64,000 bases of DNA from JAILLW01 sp045629045 (lineage in GTDB: Bacteria > Bacillota > Clostridia > Lachnospirales > Lachnospiraceae), in the NCBI GenBank assembly GCA_045629045.1, contig JAZQQM010000001.1, positions 1 through 64,000 of the forward strand, in the 5' to 3' direction. Position 1 is the stretch's first letter; each line of letters opens with the position of its first letter. Position numbers and translations under genes: made by a program. This document shows, piece by piece, positions 33,043 through 42,448 of this stretch. The notes beneath the pieces are model-generated. The model did not search any database. It had not been told where the DNA came from and saw only the letters and a list, made by a program, of their open reading frames with translations.

Positions 33043-34880
33043 TTTTCAAAAACATCCTTAACCGTATCTTCGTCGGTTTCATAACAGTCTTCATAATAAA
33101 CATACTCAAGATATTCAAAGGGATATGCATTATACATATTGTTCAGTTTTGAAGTGTATTCCTTTTGAGGAACGCTTACTCCGTCCACCATGTACGTTGT
33201 CTCATCGTCGCCTTCAGTTTTTGAGAAGTTTCCGATACATTCACAGTTTCCGTCTTTTATTTCAAACATCATTTCATAATAGAATTCGTCTTTATTTCCG
33301 AATGCATAAATAATGTTCGTACCCGGAATATACATGAATCGTCCGTTTTCACCAAAGGGACCCAAATCATTGATTTTACTGCTGCTCTCATCATAAATAA
33401 ACGCCTCCGCCTGATCCTCCGAACCGGACCCCGGCACACATATCATGAGAGGATACTCTTCCCCTATATCAAGAAGATTAAACCTTGCGTCCTCATATTC
33501 GGAATGAGCTATATAATCAGACAGTTCCGTAATATACTGCTTCTCAATTCCGTCCGTTAACGGGAACTTAGCCTCCGGAACAGCAAATTGCGAATAATCA
33601 AGATCCTCCATGCTGTATCCTGCATAGCTGAACAATTCCGCAAGAGCATCCTTGTACTCCATTCCGCTGTCAACACAGCTGTTGTAATATTCCATATCCT
33701 CTTTGTTGACGCTGTTATATACAACCCTTTCGTAATCATCATAAGGCCGTACCAAAATATATGTTGTCTGGGTTGAATCCATGCTTTCTCCGTAGAATGA
33801 GGTCGTACAATTACATTCAGCCTCGATTATGAAGCAGGTAGACTCCACGTCAAATATACCCACAGGCTTAATATCGTTGCATTCAAGTTCAAGGGAATAC
33901 CGCATATTGGCAAACTCATCTGCCACGCTTAGCATATTGGCGTACTCGTCATAATAATTGTCGGTTGCCACGATTGAATCATATTTTGATGTAAAAGAAT
34001 AGGGGCTTGTACCGATTTTGACATTTTCGATAACTTCGCTCATGAATTTGCAGTAATTATCAACAATTCCCCGGGTATATTCCTCGGATACCAGCAATTT
34101 ATTAAAGTACAGTCTTCCGTCTTTAATCTCGGCATATTCTTCCGGTGCAATGCTGTCATCTTCGGCCGTAATATCAATAATCTCATCTATAGTTCCGTCT
34201 TTAAGGGACATTGTTACTTCAACGTTATTTGTCTTTGAAGAATCTCCCATTACGGAATTATATTCATATATAACCTCACCGTAATTAAGTCCGGTACATA
34301 CAACTTCCGTATATTTGTCATCAGCCGATGCGGGAGTTTCCCGGGCAATTACGGGTTCCATTACAGTATATGTATACGTAAAAGGATCCGCCAGGAATCG
34401 GCCTTTAGAAGCGTCATATGTAAGTGTCACATCACCAATTTCGGTTTTTAATATGTAATCGGCACGAACCAAATCCATAAGTTCGCAGCCGCTTGTGAAG
34501 TTCTCTTGGGCATATTCGGCAAACTCATCTTTGTCTTTATCAAGATTTTCGTTAGTGAAACAGAATCTGTCGGCTGCTGCTTTGTAGTCTTTGTCCATCA
34601 GATTCTTTTGTAAAAAGATATAACTTTTCGTTCCCGCAGGTACGACAAAGTACCAGCATGCCACTCCGGCAGCTGCAATAAGAATCAAAATTATAAGCAA
34701 AACAAGCAGTATCTTAAGCCCTGTATGCTTTTTCTTCTTTTTAACGGGTATCTGCTCATCGGTCGGCTCTACGCTTTGAATCTTGGCAGGTGTTGCAACC
34801 GATGCCGTAACCGGTGAGCCGCATTTTACGCAAAACTTTGCACCATCCTTAATAGGTGCACCGCATTTAGTACAAAACAT
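33030..34880 (-). CDS. Zinc-ribbon membrane protein with large extracytoplasmic domain, function unknown
   Basis: The 616 residues begin with a double-CxxC zinc ribbon (MFCTKCGAPIKDGAKFCVKCGSPV), a linker with KKKKKH, a single membrane span (LKILLVLLIILILIAAAGVA, about 53-75) and a 540-residue acidic, Tyr-rich outer part with no motif I recognise. The cytoplasmic ribbon plus outer domain layout is common in clostridia for putative sensors or tethers. CGGGAGAAAAG precedes the ATG. It lies in operon with xpt (19 bases upstream) and the amidase. Confidence 0.82.
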   Translation of the reverse strand: MFCTKCGAPIKDGAKFCVKCGSPVTASVATPAKIQSVEPTDEQIPVKKKKKHTGLKILLVLLIILILIAAAGVACWYFVVPAGTKSYIFLQKNLMDKDYKAAADRFCFTNENLDKDKDEFAEYAQENFTSGCELMDLVRADYILKTEIGDVTLTYDASKGRFLADPFTYTYTVMEPVIARETPASADDKYTEVVCTGLNYGEVIYEYNSVMGDSSKTNNVEVTMSLKDGTIDEIIDITAEDDSIAPEEYAEIKDGRLYFNKLLVSEEYTRGIVDNYCKFMSEVIENVKIGTSPYSFTSKYDSIVATDNYYDEYANMLSVADEFANMRYSLELECNDIKPVGIFDVESTCFIIEAECNCTTSFYGESMDSTQTTYILVRPYDDYERVVYNSVNKEDMEYYNSCVDSGMEYKDALAELFSYAGYSMEDLDYSQFAVPEAKFPLTDGIEKQYITELSDYIAHSEYEDARFNLLDIGEEYPLMICVPGSGSEDQAEAFIYDESSSKINDLGPFGENGRFMYIPGTNIIYAFGNKDEFYYEMMFEIKDGNCECIGNFSKTEGDDETTYMVDGVSVPQKEYTSKLNNMYNAYPFEYLEYVYYEDCYETDEDTVKDVFEKCRE

Positions 34881-34899
34881 ATCTTTTCTCCCGAATCAA

Positions 34900-35478
34900 T
34901 CAATGTCTGAAAGTTATCTTACCTGTCTTATCATCCATGCTTTCCACAATGGCAAGGGATTCAACTCTTATACCTTTGTCCCTCAAACGCTTTCCGCCAT
35001 CCTGGAAACCTTTTTCGATTACAATTCCCACACCCTGAAGGGTTGCTCCGGAGCTTTGAATAATATCTATAAGCCCTTCAACGGCACATCCGTTTGCAAG
35101 GAAATCATCTATAACAAGAATCTTATCCTCCGGCGAGAGATACTTTTTGGATACGATAACATCATAAACCCTTTTGTGAGTAAAGGATTCTATTTTGGTA
35201 GTGTACATAGAACCGTCAAGATTGATTGACTGTGTCTTCTTTGCAAATACAACAGGTGCATCAAAGTATTGAGCTACAATAGTTGCAATACCGATTCCGG
35301 ATGCCTCTATCGTCAAGATTTTATTAATTTCGACACCATCGTACAGTCTTTTAAATTCCTTACCCAGTTCATTGATAAGTTTAACATCAATCTGGTGGTT
35401 AATAAAACTGTCAACCTTAAGCACATTACCTGCTTTTACAATACCGTCTTTTTGAATTCTTTGCTCTAAAAGTTCCAT
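34900..35478 (-). CDS. xpt: Xanthine phosphoribosyltransferase
   Basis: Salvages xanthine to XMP with PRPP. The 192 residues match Xpt: MELLEQRIQKDGIVKAGNVLKVDSFINHQID, TIEASGIGIA, the PRPP motif ILVIDDFLANGCAVEGLIDI and GVGIVIEKGFQDGGK. CGGAGGC precedes the ATG. It directly follows the nucleoside permeases, which fits salvage of imported purines. In Bacillus xpt is under a purine riboswitch; none is seen here because it sits inside an operon. Confidence 0.96.
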   Translation of the reverse strand: MELLEQRIQKDGIVKAGNVLKVDSFINHQIDVKLINELGKEFKRLYDGVEINKILTIEASGIGIATIVAQYFDAPVVFAKKTQSINLDGSMYTTKIESFTHKRVYDVIVSKKYLSPEDKILVIDDFLANGCAVEGLIDIIQSSGATLQGVGIVIEKGFQDGGKRLRDKGIRVESLAIVESMDDKTGKITFRH

Positions 35479-35498
35479 CCCTAAGCCTCCGAAAAATG

Positions 35499-36494
35499 CT
35501 ATCTTTCTTCTCTGAAGTAATTAAGTCCAAGTGATGCCGGAGGCTGATCCTCACGGCGATTACGCATACTTGTGAAAATAAGTACGATAAGTGTTACAAC
35601 ATAAGGAATCATCTTATATAATTCTTTGAGTTCCATGTGCTCCATACCACTTGGAATGTATAGATACAAAATGTATAAACCACCGAACAAAATCGAAGCA
35701 AATATACCTGAATTTGCATTCCAGATTGCGAAAATAACAAGGGCAATTGCGAGCCATCCTCTGTCTCCGAATGCATCATTGCTCCATACACCGCAGGCAT
35801 AATCCATAACGTAATATAATCCGCCGAGTCCCGCTATCATACAACCGACACAGGTAGAAATATATTTATATTTAGTAACGTTAATACCGGCCGCATCTGC
35901 CGTATTGGGGCTTTCGCCGACAGCTCTTAAATGCAGTCCCGTTCTTGTTTTCTTAAGTATATAAGCTACAACAACCGCACATATAATTGCAACATAGGCA
36001 AGGAAACCGTATGAAAGGAATAGCTCTCCGAACCATCCGCACTTTGAAGCAAAGGGAAGCTTTGCACTAAAATATGCACTGGTCTTGGTAAGTGCTATTG
36101 ACGGAACATCCGTATGTGCAAGTTTAATAAGGGAACCTCCGAAGAAGTTACCGAATCCGATTCCGAAGGTGGTCATCGCAAGACCCGTAACATTCTGATT
36201 AGCTCTTAAGGTTACCGTAAGGAAGCAGTAAAGCAATCCCATAAGCAATGAACCTATAAGGGAGCAAAGAAGTGGAATAGCAATGGCAAGAAAACCGTTA
36301 ACATTTCCACCCCTTACCGAATTTTCATAAAAGAAGGAACCTATAACACCGCAAATACCTCCCACGTACATTACGCCGGGAATACCAAGGTTTAAGTTAC
36401 CTGATTTTTCCGTAATAATTTCACCGGTACATCCGAAAAGAAGGGGAATGCCCTGACCTACCGCTCTTGGAATAAATGCAAGAAATCCTAACAT
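35499..36494 (-). CDS. nupC: Nucleoside ABC transporter permease (second)
   Basis: A 331-residue BPD_transp_2 (RbsC/YufQ-type) permease with about eight hydrophobic segments. Diagnostic stretches include GITEKSGNLNLGIPGVMYVGG-like EIITEKSGNLNLGIPG, GLHLRAVGESPNTADAAGINV and GGLYYVMDYA. It overlaps the preceding permease by 7 bases, with GGAGGG upstream. With the preceding permease, ATPase and lipoprotein it forms a BMP-family nucleoside importer. The symbol follows the Lactococcus system. Confidence 0.9.
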   Translation of the reverse strand: MLGFLAFIPRAVGQGIPLLFGCTGEIITEKSGNLNLGIPGVMYVGGICGVIGSFFYENSVRGGNVNGFLAIAIPLLCSLIGSLLMGLLYCFLTVTLRANQNVTGLAMTTFGIGFGNFFGGSLIKLAHTDVPSIALTKTSAYFSAKLPFASKCGWFGELFLSYGFLAYVAIICAVVVAYILKKTRTGLHLRAVGESPNTADAAGINVTKYKYISTCVGCMIAGLGGLYYVMDYACGVWSNDAFGDRGWLAIALVIFAIWNANSGIFASILFGGLYILYLYIPSGMEHMELKELYKMIPYVVTLIVLIFTSMRNRREDQPPASLGLNYFREER

Positions 36495-37609
36495 GATGCA
36501 CCCTCCTTTACCTTGGAATCGGCGTTCTTCTTAAATATTATCTTGTAATTAATGAAGAACTCGCATCCGATAATGAAGAACAAAATAATTCCGGTCAAAA
36601 TATCCGCAAATGACTGATTCAATTCAAAGTTAGTTGCGATTTCACCGGCACCTCTGTTCATAAATACAATAAGTAAACTGGTCAAAATCATGGTAAAGGG
36701 ATTGAACTTGGCAAGCCATGAAACAAGAACTGCCGTAAAGCCCTGACCGCCGGAAATAGTTGTTGTGATAGTGTGATTAACCGAACCTACAAGCAACAAT
36801 CCCGCAATACCGCACAATGCACCCGAAAGAATCATTGTACGTACAATAACCTTACCTACCTTGATTCCCACATATCTTGCAGTATTTTCGGATTCACCCA
36901 CTACCTGAATTTCATAACCGTGCTTCGAATACTTAATATAGTAATACAAAAATACTGTCGAAACTACAGCCACCATTATGCAAAGCATATACTTGCTTCC
37001 GAATAACTGGGGTAACCAGCCGGAATGGGAATTCTGGTTGATAATTCCGATTTTACCGGAACCCTTGGGCACTTCCCAAAGAATGGTAAAGTAAGAAACA
37101 AGCTGAGTTGCTATATAATTCATCATCAATGTCGAAAGTGTTTCGTTTGTGTTCCAAAGAGCTTTACATATAGCCGGAATAAAACCCCAAAGTGCTCCAA
37201 GGAAAATACTTGCCACAACCATGCATACCATAACAAGGGGACTTGGTATTTTGTCTCCGAGAAGTATCATGCAGCTTGCTGCGCCAAGTCCGCCCATAAG
37301 GACCTGACCTTCGCCTCCGATATTCCAGAATCGCATTCTGAAGGCCGGAGTAAGGGCCAAAGATATAATCAAAAGCAATGACAAATCCTGGAAGGTTATC
37401 CAGGTCTTACGCACGCTTCCGAAAGCACCTTTGACTATTGCACCGTATACGCTTATGGGATTAACGCCAGTTGCAAAGGCTGTAATTACAGCACATAAAA
37501 GAAGCGCAATCACAATAGCTATGGTTCTTGTTAATACTCTCTTTTTTCTGGGTAATGTATCACGTTTAACTACGTGAAATAATGGTTCTTTATGCTTCTT
37601 TTCCATCAT
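36488..37609 (-). CDS. nupB: Nucleoside ABC transporter permease (first)
   Basis: A 373-residue BPD_transp_2 permease: basic N-terminus, multiple spans, FRMRFWNIGGEGQVLMGG (family signature), GYEIQVVGESENTARYVGI and HTITTTISGGQGFTAVLVSWLAKFNP. GGGAGGTA precedes two consecutive ATGs (37609 and 37606); either could be used. It overlaps the ATPase gene by 20 bases and the next permease by 7, indicating tight coupling. Confidence 0.92.
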   Translation of the reverse strand: MMEKKHKEPLFHVVKRDTLPRKKRVLTRTIAIVIALLLCAVITAFATGVNPISVYGAIVKGAFGSVRKTWITFQDLSLLLIISLALTPAFRMRFWNIGGEGQVLMGGLGAASCMILLGDKIPSPLVMVCMVVASIFLGALWGFIPAICKALWNTNETLSTLMMNYIATQLVSYFTILWEVPKGSGKIGIINQNSHSGWLPQLFGSKYMLCIMVAVVSTVFLYYYIKYSKHGYEIQVVGESENTARYVGIKVGKVIVRTMILSGALCGIAGLLLVGSVNHTITTTISGGQGFTAVLVSWLAKFNPFTMILTSLLIVFMNRGAGEIATNFELNQSFADILTGIILFFIIGCEFFINYKIIFKKNADSKVKEGASC

Positions 37610-39125
37610 TACCTCCCTGAAGACTGGTCATCATAAGTCCAACCTGATTCTTTTCGGCTGTGCGACCGTCAATAATTCCGCTAACCTGTCCGTCGCAAAG
37701 GACAAGAATTTTGTCTGAAATCTGAAGAAGAACATCAAGATCTTCTCCTACGAATATAACAGCGGTACCTGCTACCTTTTGGCTGTTAATTAAGTCATAA
37801 ATCGTGTACGAAGAATTAATATCAAGTCCTCTTACAACATAAGCCGTCATAAGAACCTTCGGCTTATTATATATTTCTCTTCCTACAAGTACCTTCTGAA
37901 CATTACCGCCCGATAATCTTCTTACCGGCGTATCTATTCCCGGAGTATTAACCTGAAGTTTCTTGACTATCTTTTCGGCAGTCTTGTGGGGTGTTTTTCT
38001 GTCGGTAAAAAGTCCGTTACCTTCTCTGAAGGTTCTAAGCATCATATTATCGGAAATGTCCATATTTCCCACAAGGCCCATTCCCAGTCTGTCCTCGGGA
38101 ACAAAACTTAATGCAACTCCCAGATCTTTGATCTTGAGGGGATCCATTCCCGTAAGTTCCGTAACATTTCCGTCATCGTCATAATATTTAACAGAACCGG
38201 ATTCTACTTTTTGAAGTCCTGCTATGGCTTCCAGAAGTTCTTTTTGTCCGCAGCCCGAAATACCGGCTATTCCAAGAATTTCACCTGAATAAATTTCAAA
38301 GCTTACATCCTTAATCTTCTGAATACCTTCTTCGTTAATAATATTCAGTCCTTCCACCTTAATCTTAAGCTTAGGATCAAGGGGTTCGGGACGCTCTATG
38401 CATAATTCCACTTTACGGCCGACCATCATGTCGGTCATTTCCTGAGGATTGGTATCTTTCGTAAGTAATGTACCGATGTATTCGCCGCCTCTTAATATGG
38501 CAACCTTATCGGATATTTCCTGTACCTCATTAAGTTTATGCGTAATAATAACAATTGCCTTTCCGTCGGCTTTCATATTGCACATAACGTCAAACAGTTT
38601 ACGTGTCTCCTGAGGCGTAAGTACAGCAGTAGGTTCATCGAGAATAAGTATCTTGGCACCGCGGAACAGTACCTTAACTATTTCTACCGTCTGTTTTTCA
38701 GAGACACTCATATTGTATATCTTTTTGTCCGGATCAACATCGAAACCGAACTTGTCGCAAATTTCGATTATCTTTTCTTTGGCAGCTTTAATATCAAGTT
38801 TTCCTTCAAGTCCCAGGATAATATTTTCGGTTGCCGTAAGAACATCAATCAGTTTAAAATGCTGATGCACCATTCCGATGCCGTATTCGTAAGCATCCTT
38901 CGGTGATGTTATGTTAACCTCATTGCCGTCTATTAATATTTTCCCCTCATCAGGGTAATATATGCCGGCAAGCATATTCATAAGTGTTGTTTTGCCGGAA
39001 CCGTTTTCACCAAGTAACGATAATATCTCGCCGTGATTAATATCAAGGGACACATCCTTATTAGCGACTACGGCACCGAAAGTCTTCGTAATGTTGCGTA
39101 ATGAAACTGCAGCGGTTGTATTCAC
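37590..39125 (-). CDS. nupA: Nucleoside ABC transporter ATPase, two-domain, with unusual second Walker B
   Basis: A 511-residue tandem ATPase. Domain 1 has Walker A GENGSGKTT, a signature-like SVSEKQ and Walker B ILILDEPTAVL. Domain 2 has a degenerate Walker A (GISGCGQKEL, normal for this family), LSGGNVQKVLV and, where RbsA-like proteins read roughly LIAAQPTRGLD, LMTAYVVRGLD. So the catalytic-position residue is Tyr, not Glu or Gln. GGGAG lies before a GTG at 39125, chosen over a TTG five codons upstream. It follows bmpA across a terminator. Confidence 0.92.
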   Translation of the reverse strand: MNTTAAVSLRNITKTFGAVVANKDVSLDINHGEILSLLGENGSGKTTLMNMLAGIYYPDEGKILIDGNEVNITSPKDAYEYGIGMVHQHFKLIDVLTATENIILGLEGKLDIKAAKEKIIEICDKFGFDVDPDKKIYNMSVSEKQTVEIVKVLFRGAKILILDEPTAVLTPQETRKLFDVMCNMKADGKAIVIITHKLNEVQEISDKVAILRGGEYIGTLLTKDTNPQEMTDMMVGRKVELCIERPEPLDPKLKIKVEGLNIINEEGIQKIKDVSFEIYSGEILGIAGISGCGQKELLEAIAGLQKVESGSVKYYDDDGNVTELTGMDPLKIKDLGVALSFVPEDRLGMGLVGNMDISDNMMLRTFREGNGLFTDRKTPHKTAEKIVKKLQVNTPGIDTPVRRLSGGNVQKVLVGREIYNKPKVLMTAYVVRGLDINSSYTIYDLINSQKVAGTAVIFVGEDLDVLLQISDKILVLCDGQVSGIIDGRTAEKNQVGLMMTSLQGGNDGKEA

Positions 39126-39163
39126 GAGTAGTTCTCCCAATCTTGTTATGTAAACAAAGTCGT

Positions 39164-39196
39164 AAAAAAGTTACGGGCGACTAAAAAGTCGCCCGT
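39164..39196 (-). terminator. Terminator between bmpA and nupA
   Basis: On the minus strand ACGGGCGAC pairs perfectly with GTCGCCCGT around a TTTTTA loop, then AACTTTTTTACG follows. It lies 36 bases past bmpA and 39 before nupA. It would give more bmpA than transporter mRNA. Confidence 0.87.
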
Positions 39197-39231
39197 TAAT
39201 TATAACTGATTTCAGTATAGATTTAAAGGTC

Positions 39232-40476
39232 TTAGAATGCAGTATCAAGTAATTCGATACCATCAATCTGAAGATCGAAGTAAGGAGCTGAACGGAAGCC
39301 ATCACCTGATTCATTGAAGAATCCGTCTGTGATTACTTCATGGTCGCCCTGGTAATCGGCATCTGTATCAACGTCAGCCATATATGTTGTTACTTCGGCA
39401 CCGCCTACTGTAAATGTCTTAGTATCAAATACATGAAGTGATCCGCTTTCAAGCTGTGACTTAACTTCATCGAACTTAGCCTGTGTGCCTTCTGCAACTG
39501 AAGCGCCAAGATCTGTTAACTTAACAGAACCTGTTGCAATTGTTCCTGTCCAGTCTGTATCAAAAGCTTCACCCTTAGCTGTTGCTGTCATAGCATATGT
39601 GAAGTAAGGAGCCCAGTCAATTCTTGATGAAACAAGATATGTGTTAGGGCACTGCTCATTTGTTGAACCGTTGTATGAAACATCGGGAACACCTGCTGTT
39701 TCACAAGCTGTAGGAGCACCCATTGAGTCAGCATGCTGTGAAAGTAATACGCAACCGTCAGAAATTAACTTGTTAGCGCCTTCCTTCTCTGCTGTCTCAT
39801 CATACCAGGAACCTGTGAAGGTAACTTCCATTGTAGCTGAAGGGCAGATTGAACGAGCGCCTAAGAAGAATGATGTATATCCTGAAATAACCTCAGCATA
39901 TGTGTAAGCACCAACATAACCAATCTTAGCCTGGTCAGCTGTAATTGTGCCGTTCTCAATCATCTCGTTGAGCTTCATTCCTGCTACAACACCTGCAAGA
40001 TAACGACCTTCGTAAATTGAAGCGAATGCATTGTGGTAGTTAGCAAGGTTCTCTGTATGAGCCTTAGTACCTGTTGCATGGCTAAACTGAATATCAGGAT
40101 ATTCCTTAGCAGCCTCAATCATGTAATCCTCGTGACCGAATGAATCAGCAAAAATGAATCCGCATCCTTCGTCAGCCAATTCACAAGCTGCATCGTAACA
40201 TTCCTGACCTTCGGGGATGTTAGTCTTAATAATGTACTCAACACCTAAAGCTTCACAAGCTTCCTTAGCAGCTGTGATGAAGTTTAAATCGTAAGTTGAG
40301 TTCTCGTCGTGTAAGCAGATGAAACCTGCTTTAAGATCAAGTGAAGCACCCTCTGTTGCTTCTGCTGCTGTATCATCTGATGCAGCGTTAGTAGCTTCTG
40401 CAGTGTCTGCAGCGCCACATGCACACAATGAAAATACCATTGCTGCAGTTAAAAGTAATGCTGTTAACTTTTTCAT
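39232..40476 (-). CDS. bmpA: BMP-family nucleoside-binding lipoprotein
   Basis: The binding subunit of the nucleoside importer. From the ATG at 40476 (GAGGAGAAAA upstream) the 414 residues start with a lipoprotein signal (MKKLTALLLTAAMVFSLCAC, Cys 20) and a low-complexity Ala/Thr linker, then a BMP domain: KAGFICLHDENSTYDLNF, CGFIFADSFGHEDYM, EGRYLAGVVAG, IGYVGAY, GCVLLSQHADSMG. The frame is open 25 codons further upstream but without a ribosome site. It has its own promoter. Confidence 0.93.
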   Translation of the reverse strand: MKKLTALLLTAAMVFSLCACGAADTAEATNAASDDTAAEATEGASLDLKAGFICLHDENSTYDLNFITAAKEACEALGVEYIIKTNIPEGQECYDAACELADEGCGFIFADSFGHEDYMIEAAKEYPDIQFSHATGTKAHTENLANYHNAFASIYEGRYLAGVVAGMKLNEMIENGTITADQAKIGYVGAYTYAEVISGYTSFFLGARSICPSATMEVTFTGSWYDETAEKEGANKLISDGCVLLSQHADSMGAPTACETAGVPDVSYNGSTNEQCPNTYLVSSRIDWAPYFTYAMTATAKGEAFDTDWTGTIATGSVKLTDLGASVAEGTQAKFDEVKSQLESGSLHVFDTKTFTVGGAEVTTYMADVDTDADYQGDHEVITDGFFNESGDGFRSAPYFDLQIDGIELLDTAF

Positions 40477-40522
40477 GTTTTTCTCCTCGCAATATAGGTA
40501 ATTAATAAAAACAACATACAAC

Positions 40523-40551
40523 ATAATAAATGACAACCGATTAAAAATCAA
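40523..40551 (-). promoter_or_regulatory. Promoter of bmpA, overlapped by an inverted repeat
   Basis: On the minus strand TTGATT (40546-40551), 17 bases, TATTAT (40523-40528). A 15-pair imperfect palindrome with two wobbles (40528-40542 with 40546-40560) covers the -35 and spacer. It could be an operator or the terminator of engB. No purine riboswitch is seen between it and bmpA. Confidence 0.6.
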
Positions 40552-40619
40552 TTGTCATTTTGCTCATTTATACAACAATTTTGACATACAAAAGGGTATT
40601 GCTGTACAAAACATATTTT

Positions 40620-41204
40620 CTATTCGAAGAATGAATCTATATATTCGTATATTTCATCTCTTCCCTGTTTGGTCACCGCAGAGTAGGGGAACATCAATGT
40701 TCCCGGTACAACATGAAGGCCGTTACGAATTGCCTTTAACTGTTTATCCTTTTGGGAGCGATTGATTTTATCAAGTTTTGTGGCGATAATAACCGGTTCA
40801 AATCCCTGGTCAAGTATCCATTTGTACATCATTATGTCGTTATTGGAAGGATCGTGCCTGATATCTATAAGCAAAAATACACATTTAAGCATTTTTGACT
40901 TATGAAGATAGTTTTCAACCATCTTTCCCCATTTGGCTCTTTCCGACTCGGATACTTTGGCATAACCGTATCCCGGCAGGTCAACAAAATACATTTCATT
41001 ATTGATATTATAGAAATTATTCGTCTGTGTTTTACCGGGCTGTGCGGAAGTACGGGCCAATGATTTTCTGTTCATGAGTCCGTTGATTAAAGAAGATTTG
41101 CCGACATTAGATTTGCCGGCAAATGCGAATTCAATATATTCATTTTCTGGTAGTGTGCTGGTAATTCCGCACACAGTTTCCAAACTTACGTTTTTAATTA
41201 CCAT
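40620..41204 (-). CDS. engB: Ribosome biogenesis GTP-binding protein EngB/YsxC
   Basis: An essential GTPase for 50S assembly. The 194 residues contain G1 GKSNVGKSSL, the switch G2 TSAQPGKTQT, G3 FVDLPGYGYA and G4 TKLDK. The ATG overlaps the clpX stop by one base (TAATG), so it is coupled to clpX. It is the last gene of the mgtE-to-engB directon. Confidence 0.96.
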   Translation of the reverse strand: MVIKNVSLETVCGITSTLPENEYIEFAFAGKSNVGKSSLINGLMNRKSLARTSAQPGKTQTNNFYNINNEMYFVDLPGYGYAKVSESERAKWGKMVENYLHKSKMLKCVFLLIDIRHDPSNNDIMMYKWILDQGFEPVIIATKLDKINRSQKDKQLKAIRNGLHVVPGTLMFPYSAVTKQGRDEIYEYIDSFFE

Positions 41205-42445
41205 TACTTACGTTTAACCTTTGGCTTTTCCTTACCAAGTACAGAATCCTTGGTGATAACAACGCTCTTAATCGATTCGTCCGAAGGGATTTCATACATC
41301 ACATCCATCATTGTCTTTTCCATAATGGATCTAAGTCCTCTGGCGCCTGTTTTACGCTCGGTAGCAAGGTCAGCTATTGTTTCAACCGCCTCATCCTCGA
41401 AGGAAAGCTTAACATCATCAAAATCAAATAATTTCTGATACTGCTTAATAAGCGCGCTCTTTGGCTCCTTTAATATACGAACCAGGGCCTCTTTATCAAG
41501 TCCGTGAAGAGATACGTTAATCGGAACACGTCCCACGAATTCGGGGATAAGTCCGAATTTAACAAGATCCTGAGGTGTAACCTCATTAAATAATTCTCCC
41601 GTATCAAACTCGGCTTTTGAAGATACTTCGGCACCGAAACCTATGGAGTTACGATTAAGTCTTGCTTCAACAATCTTCTCAAGTCCGTCAAAGGCTCCGC
41701 CGCAAATAAACAAAATATTCGTTGTGTCAACCGGAATAAGTTCCTGATGAGGATGCTTACGTCCGCCCTGTGGAGGTACGGAAGCAACAGTACCTTCGAT
41801 TATTTTAAGAAGGGCCTGCTGTACACCTTCACCCGACACGTCTCTGGTGATGGACACATTTTCGGACTTTTTGGTAATCTTATCAATTTCATCAATATAA
41901 ATAATACCAAGCTGTGCCCTTTCGACATCATAATCCGCAGCCTGCAGGAGCTTAAGAAGTATATTCTCCACATCTTCGCCCACATAGCCTGCTTCTGTCA
42001 ATGTTGTTGCATCCGCAATCGCAAAAGGCACATTTATTATCTTGGCAAGTGTCTGTGCAAGGTAGGTTTTGCCCGAACCTGTAGGTCCAATCATAATAAT
42101 ATTGGACTTTTGAAGTTCCACTCCGTCATCTGATACCTTAGGAGACACAATCCTCTTATAGTGATTATAAACAGCCACCGATAAAACCTTTTTGGCTTCA
42201 TCCTGACCTATTACATAATCATCAAGGAACTCCTTGATTTCAACGGGCTTAAGAAGATTAATATCCGTATTTTCGGTATATACGTCTTCACCGTCATCAA
42301 GTTCTTCTTCGATAATATCGGCGCAAAGCTCAATACATTCATCGCAAATATATACATTGTTGGGGCCCGAAATAAGCTTTCGAACTTCGTCTTGTCCTTT
42401 ACCACAGAAAGAACAATGGAATTTCTCCAAAGAATTCTTTGCCAC
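41204..42445 (-). CDS. clpX: ATP-dependent Clp protease ATPase ClpX
   Basis: A 413-residue unfoldase partnering ClpP. N-terminal zinc-binding domain (FHCSFCGKGQDEVRKLI ... YICDECIELC), Walker A GPTGSGKT near 118, Walker B IIYIDEIDKI, sensor/R-finger region GARGLRSIME and the ClpP-contact loop (IGFGA). The start is GTG at 42445, preceded by AGAGGAATAAATA. It lies 3 bases after clpP. Confidence 0.97.
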   Translation of the reverse strand: MAKNSLEKFHCSFCGKGQDEVRKLISGPNNVYICDECIELCADIIEEELDDGEDVYTENTDINLLKPVEIKEFLDDYVIGQDEAKKVLSVAVYNHYKRIVSPKVSDDGVELQKSNIIMIGPTGSGKTYLAQTLAKIINVPFAIADATTLTEAGYVGEDVENILLKLLQAADYDVERAQLGIIYIDEIDKITKKSENVSITRDVSGEGVQQALLKIIEGTVASVPPQGGRKHPHQELIPVDTTNILFICGGAFDGLEKIVEARLNRNSIGFGAEVSSKAEFDTGELFNEVTPQDLVKFGLIPEFVGRVPINVSLHGLDKEALVRILKEPKSALIKQYQKLFDFDDVKLSFEDEAVETIADLATERKTGARGLRSIMEKTMMDVMYEIPSDESIKSVVITKDSVLGKEKPKVKRK

Positions 42446-42448
42446 TAT

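Noticed and set aside
40477..40619. Possible purine riboswitch before bmpA (also checked before purE and xpt)
   Set aside because: No three-way-junction pattern with the conserved loops is visible; the hairpin present overlaps the promoter.
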